This document shows positions 1 through 8,304 of a DNA stretch of 44,789 nt, piece after piece (position 1 is the first letter of the stretch; each line of letters begins with the position of its first letter). The notes beneath the pieces are model-generated. The model saw only the letters and a list, made by a program, of their open reading frames with translations, did no database searches and was not told the origin of the DNA. A program made the translations under genes and the position numbers. The DNA is from M0108 sp049654905 (lineage in GTDB: Bacteria; Pseudomonadota; Gammaproteobacteria; Chromatiales; Chromatiaceae): positions 1 through 44,789 of the forward strand of contig JBASIS010000108.1 of the NCBI GenBank assembly GCA_049654905.1. Reading direction: 5' to 3'.

Positions 1-367
1 AGGCATGCCAGTGGCGGCCCTCGCCAAAGAGGTGCAGGTCGAAGTCCCCGAGTTGGGCGGGGAAGGCGTAGGGGTCAATGAGGCGATGGACCTGGCCTTG
101 AGGGTCGGTCCAGTCGATGCGATAGCCGGGTGGGACCTGGGCGGGATCGCCCTCCCAAACGAAGAGATCGGTGCCCTCGATGCGTGGGACCACCACCTGG
201 GTCCCCGCGACCCGCGCCCGTTCGGCCTTGGGCAGAAAGAGCCTCAGGGTGCATACGCCGTCCTTGACATGGCGGCCCAGGACCTCAAAGGGATCATGAT
301 GGCGGGCCTCGAGGATGCGCTGGAGGTGTTCGGGGAGTTGGGCGGTGGGGGGGGTTCCCGTGGGCAT
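1..367 (-). CDS. glgB: 1,4-alpha-glucan branching enzyme GlgB, N-terminal part (cut by window edge)
   Basis: Only the first 122 codons are inside the window; the gene continues past position 1. The translated N-terminus carries the GlgB signature DPFEVLGRH near residue 26 and, close to the edge, DPYAFPAQLGDFDLHLFGEG, which belongs to the N-terminal beta-sandwich (CBM48) of branching enzymes. GlgB makes the alpha-1,6 branches of cytoplasmic glycogen. The ATG at 367 is chosen because family similarity begins shortly after it. It is divergent from glgC, with about 120 bases between the two starts that probably hold both promoters. The catalytic GH13 domain lies outside the window, so activity cannot be judged. 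Confidence 0.9.
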   Translation of the reverse strand, partial: MPTGTPPTAQLPEHLQRILEARHHDPFEVLGRHVKDGVCTLRLFLPKAERARVAGTQVVVPRIEGTDLFVWEGDPAQVPPGYRIDWTDPQGQVHRLIDPYAFPAQLGDFDLHLFGEGRHWHA

Positions 368-486
368 GACGGCGTGTCTCCTACACGGCAAGAGGCGATG
401 GCTTAACGGCGGATGATGTTACCATAAGGGAGCCTTGTGTTTAGCCAAACGCCAGCCAAAATTAGCCATCGCCGAGGGGGTTCTCC

Positions 487-1758
487 ATGCCGGATTCGAC
501 TCAACGTTTCGTCAGCCGCCTCACCCGCAACACCCTGGCCCTGATTCTGGCCGGTGGTCGGGGCTCGCGCCTCCAGGACCTCACCAAGTGGCGCTCCAAG
601 CCGGCGGTGCCCTTTGGCGGCAAGTTCCGCATCGTCGATTTCCCGCTCTCGAACTGCATCAACTCGGGCATCCGCCGCATCGGCGTCCTCACCCAGTACA
701 AGTCCCACTCCCTCATCCTGCATATTCAGAAGGGTTGGGGTTTTCTGCGTGGCGAGTTCGGCGAGTTCGTCGAGCTTTGGCCGGCTCAGCAGCGCGTCAC
801 CGAGACCTCCTGGTACGCGGGTACCGCGGACGCCGTCTTCCAGAATCTGGACATCATCCGGGCTCACAACCCGGACTATGTCCTGATCCTGGCCGGTGAC
901 CATATCTACAAGATGGATTATGGCGCCATGATCGCCCAGCACGTCGAGATGGGCGCCGATATGACGGTGGGCTGTCTGGAGGTCGATCTGGCCAAGGCCC
1001 GGGAATTTGGGGTCATGTCCGTGGACCGGGACAACCGGGTCCGCCACTTTGCCGAAAAGCCCGATCAGCCCGATTCCATCCCCGGGCGCGATGGCGTGGC
1101 CCTGGCGTCCATGGGCATTTACGTCTTCAATCGCGGATTTCTCTACGAACAACTCATCCGGGACTCGGATATGCCCGGTTCCAGCCGCGACTTTGGCAAG
1201 GACATCATTCCTGGCGTGATCGAAAAGTACCGGGTGATGGCCTATCCCTTCCGGGACGTGCGCAGCGGCGAGCAGGCCTATTGGCGCGACGTGGGCACCG
1301 TCGATGCCTTTTGGCAGGCTAACCTGGAGTTGATCGGCGTCACCCCGCCCCTCAATCTCTACGATGCCTCCTGGCCGATCTGGACCTATCAGGAGCAATT
1401 GCCCCCGGCCAAGTTTGTCTTCGACGACGAGGAGCGCCGGGGCATGGCGGTGGATTCCATGGTTTCTGGTGGCTGTATCATTTCCGGCGCCGTGGTTCGC
1501 CATTCCCTGCTCTTTTCCAACGTCCGGGTCAATTCCTATTCCTATGTTCAGGACTCGGTAATACTGCCGGACGTGGATGTGGGCCGTAATTGTCGTATCC
1601 ATAACGCCGTCATCGATCGGGGCTGTCGCATCCCCGAGGGCATGAACATCGGCCTGGATCCGGACCGGGATCGCGCCAACGGCTTCTATGTGACCGATGC
1701 CGAGGTCACCCTGGTTACCCCGGAAATGCTGAAGCAGGAACCCAGTTATGTCCGCTGA
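487..1758 (+). CDS. glgC: Glucose-1-phosphate adenylyltransferase (ADP-glucose pyrophosphorylase)
   Basis: The protein has 423 residues, the usual GlgC length. It makes ADP-glucose from glucose-1-phosphate and ATP, the committed step of bacterial glycogen synthesis. The N-terminal nucleotidyltransferase loop reads LALILAGGRGSRL (about residues 18-30), followed by KPAVPFGGKFRIVDFPLSNC, then WYAGTADAV and LAGDHIYKMDY. The C-terminal third is the left-handed beta-helix region typical of the family. A purine-rich GAGGGGG lies just before the ATG. The stop overlaps the start of the next gene (GH57) by 11 bases, which suggests translational coupling. Allosteric effectors cannot be read from the sequence. 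Confidence 0.97.
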   Translation: MPDSTQRFVSRLTRNTLALILAGGRGSRLQDLTKWRSKPAVPFGGKFRIVDFPLSNCINSGIRRIGVLTQYKSHSLILHIQKGWGFLRGEFGEFVELWPAQQRVTETSWYAGTADAVFQNLDIIRAHNPDYVLILAGDHIYKMDYGAMIAQHVEMGADMTVGCLEVDLAKAREFGVMSVDRDNRVRHFAEKPDQPDSIPGRDGVALASMGIYVFNRGFLYEQLIRDSDMPGSSRDFGKDIIPGVIEKYRVMAYPFRDVRSGEQAYWRDVGTVDAFWQANLELIGVTPPLNLYDASWPIWTYQEQLPPAKFVFDDEERRGMAVDSMVSGGCIISGAVVRHSLLFSNVRVNSYSYVQDSVILPDVDVGRNCRIHNAVIDRGCRIPEGMNIGLDPDRDRANGFYVTDAEVTLVTPEMLKQEPSYVR

Positions 1759-3448
1759 CCCAAGCCGCTTGCCGGTGGTGCTCTGCTGGCATATGCACCA
1801 GCCAGACTACCGGGGGCCCGGCGGGCGCGAATACCACCTGCCATGGGTCTATCTCCACGGCATGAAGGACTATTCCGATATGGCGGCGCATCTGGAGGCC
1901 CAGCCCCAGGCACGCGCCGTGGTCAACTTCGCCCCGGTCCTGTTGGAGCAGATCGAGGATTACAGCGCTCAGATTCAGGCTTGGCAGGCCAGCGGCCGGC
2001 GCATCCGGGACCCGCTGCTGTCCGCCCTGGCCGGCCCTGGCCTACCTTTGGATGCCCCCCGGCGCCGCGACCTGATCATCGCCTGCCGCAAGGCCAACAA
2101 AACTCATCTCATCGATCGCTTTCCCTGCCTGCGCGAACTGATCGATCTGGCGGATTGGTTCGACTGTCATCACAGGGCCGACCTTTACGTTAACGATCAG
2201 TTCCTTGCCGACCTCCTCGTCTGGTACCACTTGGCCTGGATCGGGGAGCATATTCGCGATAACGACCCCCGGATCGACTCCCTGCAGCGCAAGGGGCGGG
2301 GCTTTTCCCTGGACGACCGTCGCGCCCTGGTGGACGTTATCGGTGAGCAGCTCCATGCCCTGATCCCGCGTTATCGCCGCCTCGCCGACCAGGGTCGGGT
2401 GGAGCTGTCCTTCTCCCCCTACGCCCATCCCATTCTGCCCCTGCTGCTGGACATCCGCTCTGCCCGGGAGTCCGTACCCGAGAGCCCATTGCCGGAGTTG
2501 CAGGCCTACCCGGGGGGCGAGGAACGGGCGCGATGGCATCTCCGCCGCGGCATGGCAACCTTCGAGCGCCACTTTGGCCGCCGGCCCACCGGTTGCTGGC
2601 CCTCCGAGGGCGCCCTCAGCGCGGCCACCCTGCGTCTCCTGGAAGAGGAGGGGGTGCGCTGGGCCGCCAGTGGCCAGCGCGTCCTCTATAACAGCCTGCG
2701 CGCCACTCGGGGTGACAGTTTGCCGGAACATTGGCTGACCAGCCCCTACCGGCTGGGTCAGGGCCAGATCCACTGCTTCTTCCGTGACGATGGCATCTCC
2801 GACCTCATTGGCTTCACCTATGCCGATTGGCACGCCCAGGACGCCGTCTCCAACCTGATCGAACACCTGGAGCGCGTCGCCGAGGCTACCCAGGGTCGTT
2901 CCAACCGCGTCCTCTCCATCATCATGGATGGCGAGAACGCCTGGGAATATTACCCCCATAACGCCAGCTTCTTTCTGCCGGAACTCTACCGCCGCCTGGC
3001 CAGCCATCCGCGACTGGAGCTCACCACCTTTTCTGGTTTGCTGGCGGGTCTTGCCGGTCCGACCCCCGCCCTCGAACGCCTGGTGGCCGGAAGCTGGGTC
3101 TATGGCACCCTCTCGACCTGGATCGGCAACGCCGACAAGAACCGCGCCTGGGACATGCTCGGTGCCGCCAAGGCCGCCTATGACCGGGCCCTGGCCACCC
3201 GAACCTGGAGCGAGGAAGAACGCGAGCGCCTGGAACTCCAGTTGGCCACCTGTGAGGGTTCGGATTGGTTCTGGTGGTTCGGTGACGATAACCCCGCTGG
3301 GGCGGTCAGCGACTTTGAGCGTCTCTACCGCCTGCAACTCCAGCAATTTTACGAACTCTTGGGTGAGGCCCCACCTGAATATCTGGACCGCCCCTTCACC
3401 ACCCATGCCGGTACCGCCGAGCATGGCGGCACCATGAAGCGCAACTAA
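1748..3448 (+). CDS. Glycoside hydrolase family 57 alpha-glucan enzyme
   Basis: A 566-residue GH57 protein. The family motif LCWHMHQPDYRG opens the domain (about residues 12-23). The predicted nucleophile is Glu287 in GCWPSEG and the predicted acid/base is Asp394 in IIMDGENAWEYY. GH57 members include amylases, 4-alpha-glucanotransferases and branching enzymes, and the exact activity cannot be fixed from motifs. The start overlaps glgC by 11 bases and the divergent partner is glgB, so a role in cytoplasmic glycogen remodelling or breakdown is likely. No signal peptide is visible, which fits an intracellular substrate. The family is confident, the reaction is not. Confidence 0.9.
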   Translation: MSADPSRLPVVLCWHMHQPDYRGPGGREYHLPWVYLHGMKDYSDMAAHLEAQPQARAVVNFAPVLLEQIEDYSAQIQAWQASGRRIRDPLLSALAGPGLPLDAPRRRDLIIACRKANKTHLIDRFPCLRELIDLADWFDCHHRADLYVNDQFLADLLVWYHLAWIGEHIRDNDPRIDSLQRKGRGFSLDDRRALVDVIGEQLHALIPRYRRLADQGRVELSFSPYAHPILPLLLDIRSARESVPESPLPELQAYPGGEERARWHLRRGMATFERHFGRRPTGCWPSEGALSAATLRLLEEEGVRWAASGQRVLYNSLRATRGDSLPEHWLTSPYRLGQGQIHCFFRDDGISDLIGFTYADWHAQDAVSNLIEHLERVAEATQGRSNRVLSIIMDGENAWEYYPHNASFFLPELYRRLASHPRLELTTFSGLLAGLAGPTPALERLVAGSWVYGTLSTWIGNADKNRAWDMLGAAKAAYDRALATRTWSEEERERLELQLATCEGSDWFWWFGDDNPAGAVSDFERLYRLQLQQFYELLGEAPPEYLDRPFTTHAGTAEHGGTMKRN

Positions 3449-3459
3449 CAGGAATCCTC

Positions 3460-3918
3460 ATGGAAGAAGTCTATGATCTGATGGAAGGCCTCCTGGCTTC
3501 CAAGGCCGATGAACAGATGATGGGCTTTGCCGGATTTAGCCGAGGGGCTCATCCCGGCGGCGGGCCCCTCGAAGGTGTGCTCAAGGCGTCCGCCTTTCAT
3601 CGTCCGGACGGTAGTGGTTACCTAACCCTTACCTTCATCTACGATCGGGAGCAGGGCGCGGGCAACTTGCTGGATAAGCCCGATCATGAGGCCTTTCGCG
3701 CCCTCCTGGGTCCCAATTTTGAGATGCTGATCGATATCCCCCTCAACACCTTCTCCGATCTCTCCGATTATGTCGTTGAGGAGCTGGATGTCTATTTTCG
3801 CCATCTCCAAGGCCGGGAAAGGGACATCCTGGAATGCAGCCTCTTGCCTGCCCTGACCCAACTGTTCGGGCTGGCCTTCAAGCCCCTCCAGGAATGGCCA
3901 CCCCGGCCGCTGGCATAA
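3460..3918 (+). CDS. Uncharacterised protein, third gene of the glycogen operon
   Basis: A 152-residue acidic soluble protein that I do not recognise. It starts 11 bases after the GH57 stop, with AGGAATCCTC before the ATG, so it is probably co-transcribed with glgC and the GH57 gene. It has no signal peptide or transmembrane stretch, and no cysteine pattern or nucleotide-binding loop. The centre contains an acidic segment ending in VVEELDVYFRHLQGRER that is probably helical. Position suggests a link to glycogen metabolism, but nothing in the sequence shows what it does. Confidence 0.75.
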   Translation: MEEVYDLMEGLLASKADEQMMGFAGFSRGAHPGGGPLEGVLKASAFHRPDGSGYLTLTFIYDREQGAGNLLDKPDHEAFRALLGPNFEMLIDIPLNTFSDLSDYVVEELDVYFRHLQGRERDILECSLLPALTQLFGLAFKPLQEWPPRPLA

Positions 3919-4018
3919 GGTGACGATGGGGTCGCCGACTTGCCCGCGCCCCAATCTACCTTGAATTCATCGGCCGCACCCTGACCCTGGCCTCCCGCCT
4001 GGTCCCGCCTGATCCCTC

Positions 4019-5428
4019 CTATGCCGCTGTTCCTGGCGGTAGTTGATGGTTCTGGAACCAGTTCAACTTCTCCCGTAGCTTGACGACCTCGCCGACGATG
4101 ATAAGGGTGGGCGGCTGGGGCATTTCCTCGGCAATCACCTCCTGGATGGTGGCCAGGGTGCCGGAAAAGACCCGCTGATGGGGGGTGGTGCCCTGCTGGA
4201 TCAGGGCGATGGGCATATCCGGCGAGACGCCGTGGTTTAGCAACTGCTCGACGATGAGGGCCAGACCCACCAAGCCCATATAGAAGACTACCGTCTGATG
4301 GGGTTGGGCGAGCTGATCCCAGTTGAGATCCATGGTCCCGTCCTTGAGGTGACCCGTGACGAAGGTGACGGACTGGGCATAATCGCGGTGGGTCAGGGGG
4401 ATGCCGGTGTAGGCGGCGCAGCCAGAGGCCGCAGTGATACCGGGCACGACTTGGAAGGGCACCCCCTCCGCCGCCAGGGTGTCGATCTCCTCGCCGCCGC
4501 GGCCAAAGATAAAAGGGTCGCCGCCCTTGAGGCGCAGCACTCGATGGCCGGCCTTGGCCAGGTCAGCGAGCAGGCGATTGATGTCCTCCTGGCGCATGAC
4601 ATGGTTATCGCGCTCCTTGCCGACATAGATGCGTTGCGCGTCGCGACGCGTGAGGTCGAGAATGGGCTTGGCGACCAGGCGGTCATGGACCACCACATCC
4701 GCCTGCTGCATGAGGCGTAGGGCACGGAAGGTGACCAGGTCCGGATCGCCGGGTCCAGCGCCCACCAGATAGACCTCACCCATGCCGCCACTGGGGCAGG
4801 CTTCGGCAAGTTCGCGGGCCATGACGGCATCGGCCTCCTCTAAATGACCGGAAAAGACGCGATCGGCGACCCCGCCAACCAGGACCCGATCCCAGAACCG
4901 GCGGCGATCACGCTCGTCGGCGAAGCGCGCCTTGACGGCGTCTCGGTAGCGAGCGCAGAGGTCGGCAAGGCGGCCGTAGCCAGCCGGTATCATGGATTCC
5001 AGTCGGGTACGCAGCAGGCGTGCCAGTACGGGGGAGGCCTTGGTGGTAGAAACGGCTACTACCACGGGGGAACGGTCGATGACCGAGGGCAGGAGGAAGC
5101 TGCATTCCTCCGGCTGATCCACGACATTGACCGGGATGCCGATCGCCTTGGCCAAACGCGCGACGCGCTGGTTGGTCTCGCGGTCGCTGGTGGCGGCGAT
5201 AATTAACCGCATCCCCTTGATATCCTCGTCCTTGAAGTCTCGGGAGCGATGGATCAGGTCCCCAGCGTCGGCTTGAGCCTGGAGTTCAGGCGTCAGTTCG
5301 GGGGCGACCAGGTAAATCCGGGCGCGCGCGCGCCCCAGGTTGGCGACCTTGCGCGCGGCGACCGCGCCGCCACCCACGACCAGGCAGGGTTGATCGCGGA
5401 TATCAAGAAAGATGGGTAGTAAATCCAT
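4019..5428 (-). CDS. cysG: Siroheme synthase CysG (SUMT plus precorrin-2 dehydrogenase/ferrochelatase)
   Basis: A 469-residue two-part enzyme. The N-terminal half has the NAD-binding CLVVGGGAVAARKV loop (about residues 15-28) of precorrin-2 dehydrogenase/sirohydrochlorin ferrochelatase. The C-terminal half is the SAM-dependent uroporphyrinogen III methyltransferase, with VGAGPGDPDLVTFRAL, LRLKGGDPFIFGRGG and GITAASGCAAYTGIPLTHR. Together they convert uroporphyrinogen III to siroheme, the cofactor of sulfite reductases including the dissimilatory DsrAB of sulfur oxidisers. It is divergent from the rhodanese-tusA-dsrE2 genes, so siroheme supply and sulfur handling sit side by side. Length and architecture match E. 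coli CysG. Confidence 0.96.
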   Translation of the reverse strand: MDLLPIFLDIRDQPCLVVGGGAVAARKVANLGRARARIYLVAPELTPELQAQADAGDLIHRSRDFKDEDIKGMRLIIAATSDRETNQRVARLAKAIGIPVNVVDQPEECSFLLPSVIDRSPVVVAVSTTKASPVLARLLRTRLESMIPAGYGRLADLCARYRDAVKARFADERDRRRFWDRVLVGGVADRVFSGHLEEADAVMARELAEACPSGGMGEVYLVGAGPGDPDLVTFRALRLMQQADVVVHDRLVAKPILDLTRRDAQRIYVGKERDNHVMRQEDINRLLADLAKAGHRVLRLKGGDPFIFGRGGEEIDTLAAEGVPFQVVPGITAASGCAAYTGIPLTHRDYAQSVTFVTGHLKDGTMDLNWDQLAQPHQTVVFYMGLVGLALIVEQLLNHGVSPDMPIALIQQGTTPHQRVFSGTLATIQEVIAEEMPQPPTLIIVGEVVKLREKLNWFQNHQLPPGTAA

Positions 5429-5472
5429 GGGCTTAGACGTCGCTGGGCAGGGTTTGAGGGATGGTGGATCGG

Positions 5473-5504
5473 TTGCTTTAGGGATGAAAACATCTTAATA
5501 TACT
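5473..5504 (+). promoter_or_regulatory. Candidate promoter for rhd-tusA-dsrE2
   Basis: In the AT-rich gap between cysG and the rhodanese gene there is TATACT at 5499-5504, five of six matches to a -10 box. The upstream TTGCTT at 5473-5478 is a poor -35 at 20-bp spacing. A start near 5511 would give a leader of about 25 bases. This is a weak call based on motif and position. Confidence 0.3.
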
Positions 5505-5536
5505 GAAATACTTGGATACGGGACAGGGCTTTACCT

Positions 5537-5863
5537 TTGGTTAGCGAGATTGATTCCGTCGGCCTGATGGACAGAATTGCGGCGGGGGAAGATATCTATC
5601 TGGTTGACATCCGCACCCCAGCGGAAATTGTCCAGGCCGCCATCCCCCATGCCGTTTATATTCCCATGCACCTCCTGCCCCTGCGGATGAGCGAGCTACC
5701 CAGGGACAAGGATGTGGTGCTTTACTGCCGCAGCGGCGCTCGGTCCTACCATGCCTGCCAATATCTGGCCCAACAGGGTTTCGACAAGGCCATCAACCTG
5801 CGGGGCGGTATCATCGCCTGGGCTCGCCACGGTTTCGCAATCGAACCTGGCCGCCCAGCCTGA
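5537..5863 (+). CDS. rhd: Single-domain rhodanese, first gene of the rhd-tusA-dsrE2 sulfur relay
   Basis: A 108-residue single rhodanese domain. The active-site loop is YCRSGARS with the catalytic cysteine at residue 64, and the C-terminal LRGGIIAW is the usual domain end. The start is TTG at 5537; no in-frame ATG precedes the conserved part. Rhodaneses carry sulfane sulfur as a cysteine persulfide. In purple sulfur bacteria such as Allochromatium vinosum the same order rhd-tusA-dsrE2 is known, and these proteins pass sulfur to one another in the cytoplasm toward the Dsr system. The gene order here is the strongest support for that role. Confidence 0.92.
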   Translation: MVSEIDSVGLMDRIAAGEDIYLVDIRTPAEIVQAAIPHAVYIPMHLLPLRMSELPRDKDVVLYCRSGARSYHACQYLAQQGFDKAINLRGGIIAWARHGFAIEPGRPA

Positions 5864-5975
5864 CCCGGCGTCGCGCCGGTTGGCGCGATTGCCTTTTTTC
5901 GCCGTTTGGCCTATAAACGGCAAACTTGCGTGCCTTCACTCCTCGTCCACAACCCTAACCCCCTCGGAGATTTCC

Positions 5976-6206
5976 ATGGCAGACTTCGATCAAGAACTCG
6001 ACGCCAGCGGCCTGAACTGCCCCCTGCCTATCCTGCGCGCCAAGAAGACCCTCAACTCCATGAGTTCCGGCCAAGTCCTGCATATCATTGCGACCGACCC
6101 CGGCTCCGTGAAGGACTTTGACTCCTTTGCCAAGCAGACGGGCAACGAACTGATGGAATCCAAGGAAGAGGGCGGCAAATTCCATTTCTTGATCAAGAAG
6201 TCCTGA
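5976..6206 (+). CDS. tusA: Sulfur carrier protein TusA
   Basis: A 76-residue TusA/SirA-type protein. The signature GLNCPLPIL places the sulfur-carrying cysteine at residue 15 in the family CPxP motif, and TDPGSVKDFDSFAKQTGN is the usual second conserved block. The ATG follows CTCGGAGA with good spacing. TusA carries a protein-bound persulfide; in sulfur oxidisers it is thought to deliver sulfur to the DsrEFH/DsrC route. It lies between the rhodanese and DsrE2 genes and is probably co-transcribed with both. Confidence 0.97.
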   Translation: MADFDQELDASGLNCPLPILRAKKTLNSMSSGQVLHIIATDPGSVKDFDSFAKQTGNELMESKEEGGKFHFLIKKS

Positions 6207-6248
6207 ACGCCGAAGCCAACCTAAATCAATTTCCGAGAGGAGCGTCCG

Positions 6249-6728
6249 ATGGAACCGAAGAAGTTGGCGATCATCGCCACCAAGGGGTCGCTGGATTGGG
6301 CCTACCCCCCTTTTATCCTTGCCTCCACGGCGGCGGCACTGGGCTATGAAGTCCAGATCTTTTTCACCTTCTATGGCCTACAACTGCTGAAGAAGGATCT
6401 GTCCCTGGAGGTTACGCCCCTGGGTAACCCCGGCATGCCCATGCCCATGGGCATGGATAAGTGGTTCCCGATCCTAGGCATGACCCTGCCTGGCATGCAG
6501 GGCATGATGACCTCCATGATGAAGGCCAAGATGAAGAAGAAGGGCGTGGCCAGCATCGATGAGCTGCGCGAACTTTGCACCGAGGCGGAGGTCAAGTTCG
6601 TAGCTTGCCAAATGACCGTCGATCTTTTCGATATGGAACAGTCCCAGTTTATCGAGGGTATTGAATACGCGGGCGCCGCGGCCTTCTTTGAATTTGCTGG
6701 CGAGAGCGATATCTGCCTCTATATCTGA
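6249..6728 (+). CDS. dsrE2: DsrE2-type sulfurtransferase (DsrE/DsrF superfamily)
   Basis: A 159-residue DsrE-superfamily protein with cysteines at 110, 120 and 156. Cys120 lies in VACQMTVDL, the position of the persulfide-binding cysteine of this family. Residues 63-95 hold eleven methionines in a Pro/Gly/Met-rich stretch followed by a lysine cluster, a loop that I recall from other DsrE2-like proteins. It has hydrophobic segments near residues 21-45 and 72-90, so membrane association is possible. GAGAGGAGC precedes the ATG. It is third in the rhd-tusA-dsrE2 order and is followed by a hairpin that may end the operon. Confidence 0.93.
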   Translation: MEPKKLAIIATKGSLDWAYPPFILASTAAALGYEVQIFFTFYGLQLLKKDLSLEVTPLGNPGMPMPMGMDKWFPILGMTLPGMQGMMTSMMKAKMKKKGVASIDELRELCTEAEVKFVACQMTVDLFDMEQSQFIEGIEYAGAAAFFEFAGESDICLYI

Positions 6729-6763
6729 CCGCTGCTGGCTCAAGGCTTGATCAAAGCCGAGAG

Positions 6764-6788
6764 GAACGCCGCCCATGAGGCGGCGTTC
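6764..6788 (+). terminator. Hairpin after dsrE2
   Basis: A perfect 9-bp stem GAACGCCGC / GCGGCGTTC with a 7-base loop starts 36 bases after the dsrE2 stop. The following bases are only moderately T-rich, so termination is likely but not certain. Confidence 0.6.
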
Positions 6789-6979
6789 AGGTTTCAGGCT
6801 TTCTCATGGGCATCGGCTTGAAGGATGATCCGATGCGGCTCTAATGCCTTTTCAGGCGGGCCAGGCCTCATCTGGCCTTGGGGTCTTTCCCTTGGGTCGG
6901 GATTGGGCCGGCCAGCTTCCCAGATCCGAATCTTTCATGATATAAGTAGTTTTTATTTGCTCTTTGCCGGGTGATGGCT

Positions 6980-7882
6980 ATGGCGGATCGGCGACTGCAA
7001 GTTTTTCACACCGTGGCGCGCCTCCTGAGCTTTACCAAGGCCGCCACAACCCTGCATATGACCCAGCCGGCGGTGACCTTCCAGATCCGTCAACTGGAGG
7101 ACCACTTCAACACCCGGCTATTCGATCGTACCCACAACCGCATCAGCCTGACCGCAGCGGGTGAGCAGGTGTTGCGTTTCGCCGATCGCATCTTCGAAAT
7201 CTATGCCGAAATGGAAAATTCGATACGGGATCTAACCGGGGAGATTAGCGGGGCCCTCACCATCGGCGCCAGTACCACCATCGCCGAGTACATGCTCCCG
7301 ACCCTGCTGGGAGATTTCAAGGAGAAGTACCCCGAGGTCACGATCAATCTCAAGGTGGCCAACAGTGACGGTATCGTCTCCCTGGTGGAGAGTAATGCCA
7401 TCGACTTGGGCGTGGTGGAGTCCTCGGTTGCCAACAAGAATTTGGTGGTGGAGGTTTGCAAGCGCGATCATCTGCTGGGCATAGTGCCGCCCGGTCACCC
7501 GCTGGCCAAGGAGGTTTCGGTCAAGTTCGCCCGGCTGCTGGAGTACCCCTTCATCTGCCGGGAGGAGGGTTCGGGCACCCGGGGGGTGATTGGCGAGTAT
7601 CTGGATCAGCTTCCGGAGTGCGAGGGCGCCCTCAAGGTCGCCATGGAATTGGGCAGTCCGGAGGCGGTCAAGGGGGCGGTGGAAGCCGGCATGGGGGTAT
7701 CTGTGGTGTCGCGGGCGACGATCCAAAAGGAGTTGCGCCTGGGCACTCTGGTGGCACTGGAACTGGATCCACCCTTGGAACGCCCCTTCTCCTTTGTCCA
7801 CCAGAAACAAAAGTTCCGCCTGCGGGTCATGGAGGAACTGCTGGAATTCGCCCGTGGCTATTGCGAGGAACACCCTGGATGA
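6980..7882 (+). CDS. LysR-type transcriptional regulator
   Basis: About 300 residues. The N-terminal helix-turn-helix is clear (FTKAATTLHMTQPAVTFQ, then LEDHFNTRLFDR), followed by a LysR substrate-binding domain. It starts GTG-ATG-GCT-ATG; I chose the ATG at 6980 because family proteins begin MADRRLQVFHTVA, but 6971 or 6974 are possible. Similar regulators control sulfur or carbon assimilation genes in related bacteria. The target cannot be read here, and its position after dsrE2 is only a hint. The next gene starts 10 bases after its stop. Confidence 0.9.
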   Translation: MADRRLQVFHTVARLLSFTKAATTLHMTQPAVTFQIRQLEDHFNTRLFDRTHNRISLTAAGEQVLRFADRIFEIYAEMENSIRDLTGEISGALTIGASTTIAEYMLPTLLGDFKEKYPEVTINLKVANSDGIVSLVESNAIDLGVVESSVANKNLVVEVCKRDHLLGIVPPGHPLAKEVSVKFARLLEYPFICREEGSGTRGVIGEYLDQLPECEGALKVAMELGSPEAVKGAVEAGMGVSVVSRATIQKELRLGTLVALELDPPLERPFSFVHQKQKFRLRVMEELLEFARGYCEEHPG

Positions 7883-7892
7883 CCCAAGCCCG

Positions 7893-8282
7893 ATGATGAC
7901 GCAACCGCTGCCTCCACGCGACGAGCGCCACCTGACGCGGCTTTATCGTGGCATGGATGAGGAATCCCGTGCCACTCTGCTGCGTTTTGCCGAATTTTTG
8001 AGCGCCACCGGTAATGGCGGGGGTGCCGGCGCCCTGGCCCAAAGGCCAGCTCTGGCGGAACCCGAACTCATCGCCAGGCCGCTGGTGGAGTCCGTGGTCG
8101 GGGCCATCAAACGCTTGTCCCTCAGTTACCCTATGCTGGATCGGCGACGCATGCTCGACGAAACCTCGATCCTGATGGCCGCCCATGTCCTCAACGGCCG
8201 ACCGGCCCGGGATGTCATCGACGAGCTTGAGGCCCTTTTTGCCCGGCATTACGGCCTTTACCGGGACGACTACACGAAGTGA
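7893..8282 (+). CDS. Small uncharacterised helical protein
   Basis: 129 residues starting at ATG-ATG 10 bases after the LysR stop. I do not recognise a named family. The C-terminal half (KRLSLSYPMLDRRRMLDET, then VIDELEALFARHYG) is probably helical and looks conserved-type rather than random, and there is a low-complexity Gly/Ala stretch near residue 33. It has no signal peptide or transmembrane helix. It lies 22 bases before the AI-2E-family permease gene and is probably in the same operon. Confidence 0.7.
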   Translation: MMTQPLPPRDERHLTRLYRGMDEESRATLLRFAEFLSATGNGGGAGALAQRPALAEPELIARPLVESVVGAIKRLSLSYPMLDRRRMLDETSILMAAHVLNGRPARDVIDELEALFARHYGLYRDDYTK

Positions 8283-8304
8283 ACGTCAGGATTCCTACTC
8301 ATTC

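Noticed and set aside
403..1602. Long open frame (399 aa) opposite glgC
   Set aside because: It is antisense to a certain gene; long antisense frames are common in GC-rich codon usage and its translation has no recognisable domain.
2042..3424. Long open frame (460 aa) opposite the GH57 gene
   Set aside because: Shadow of a gene with catalytic motifs on the other strand.
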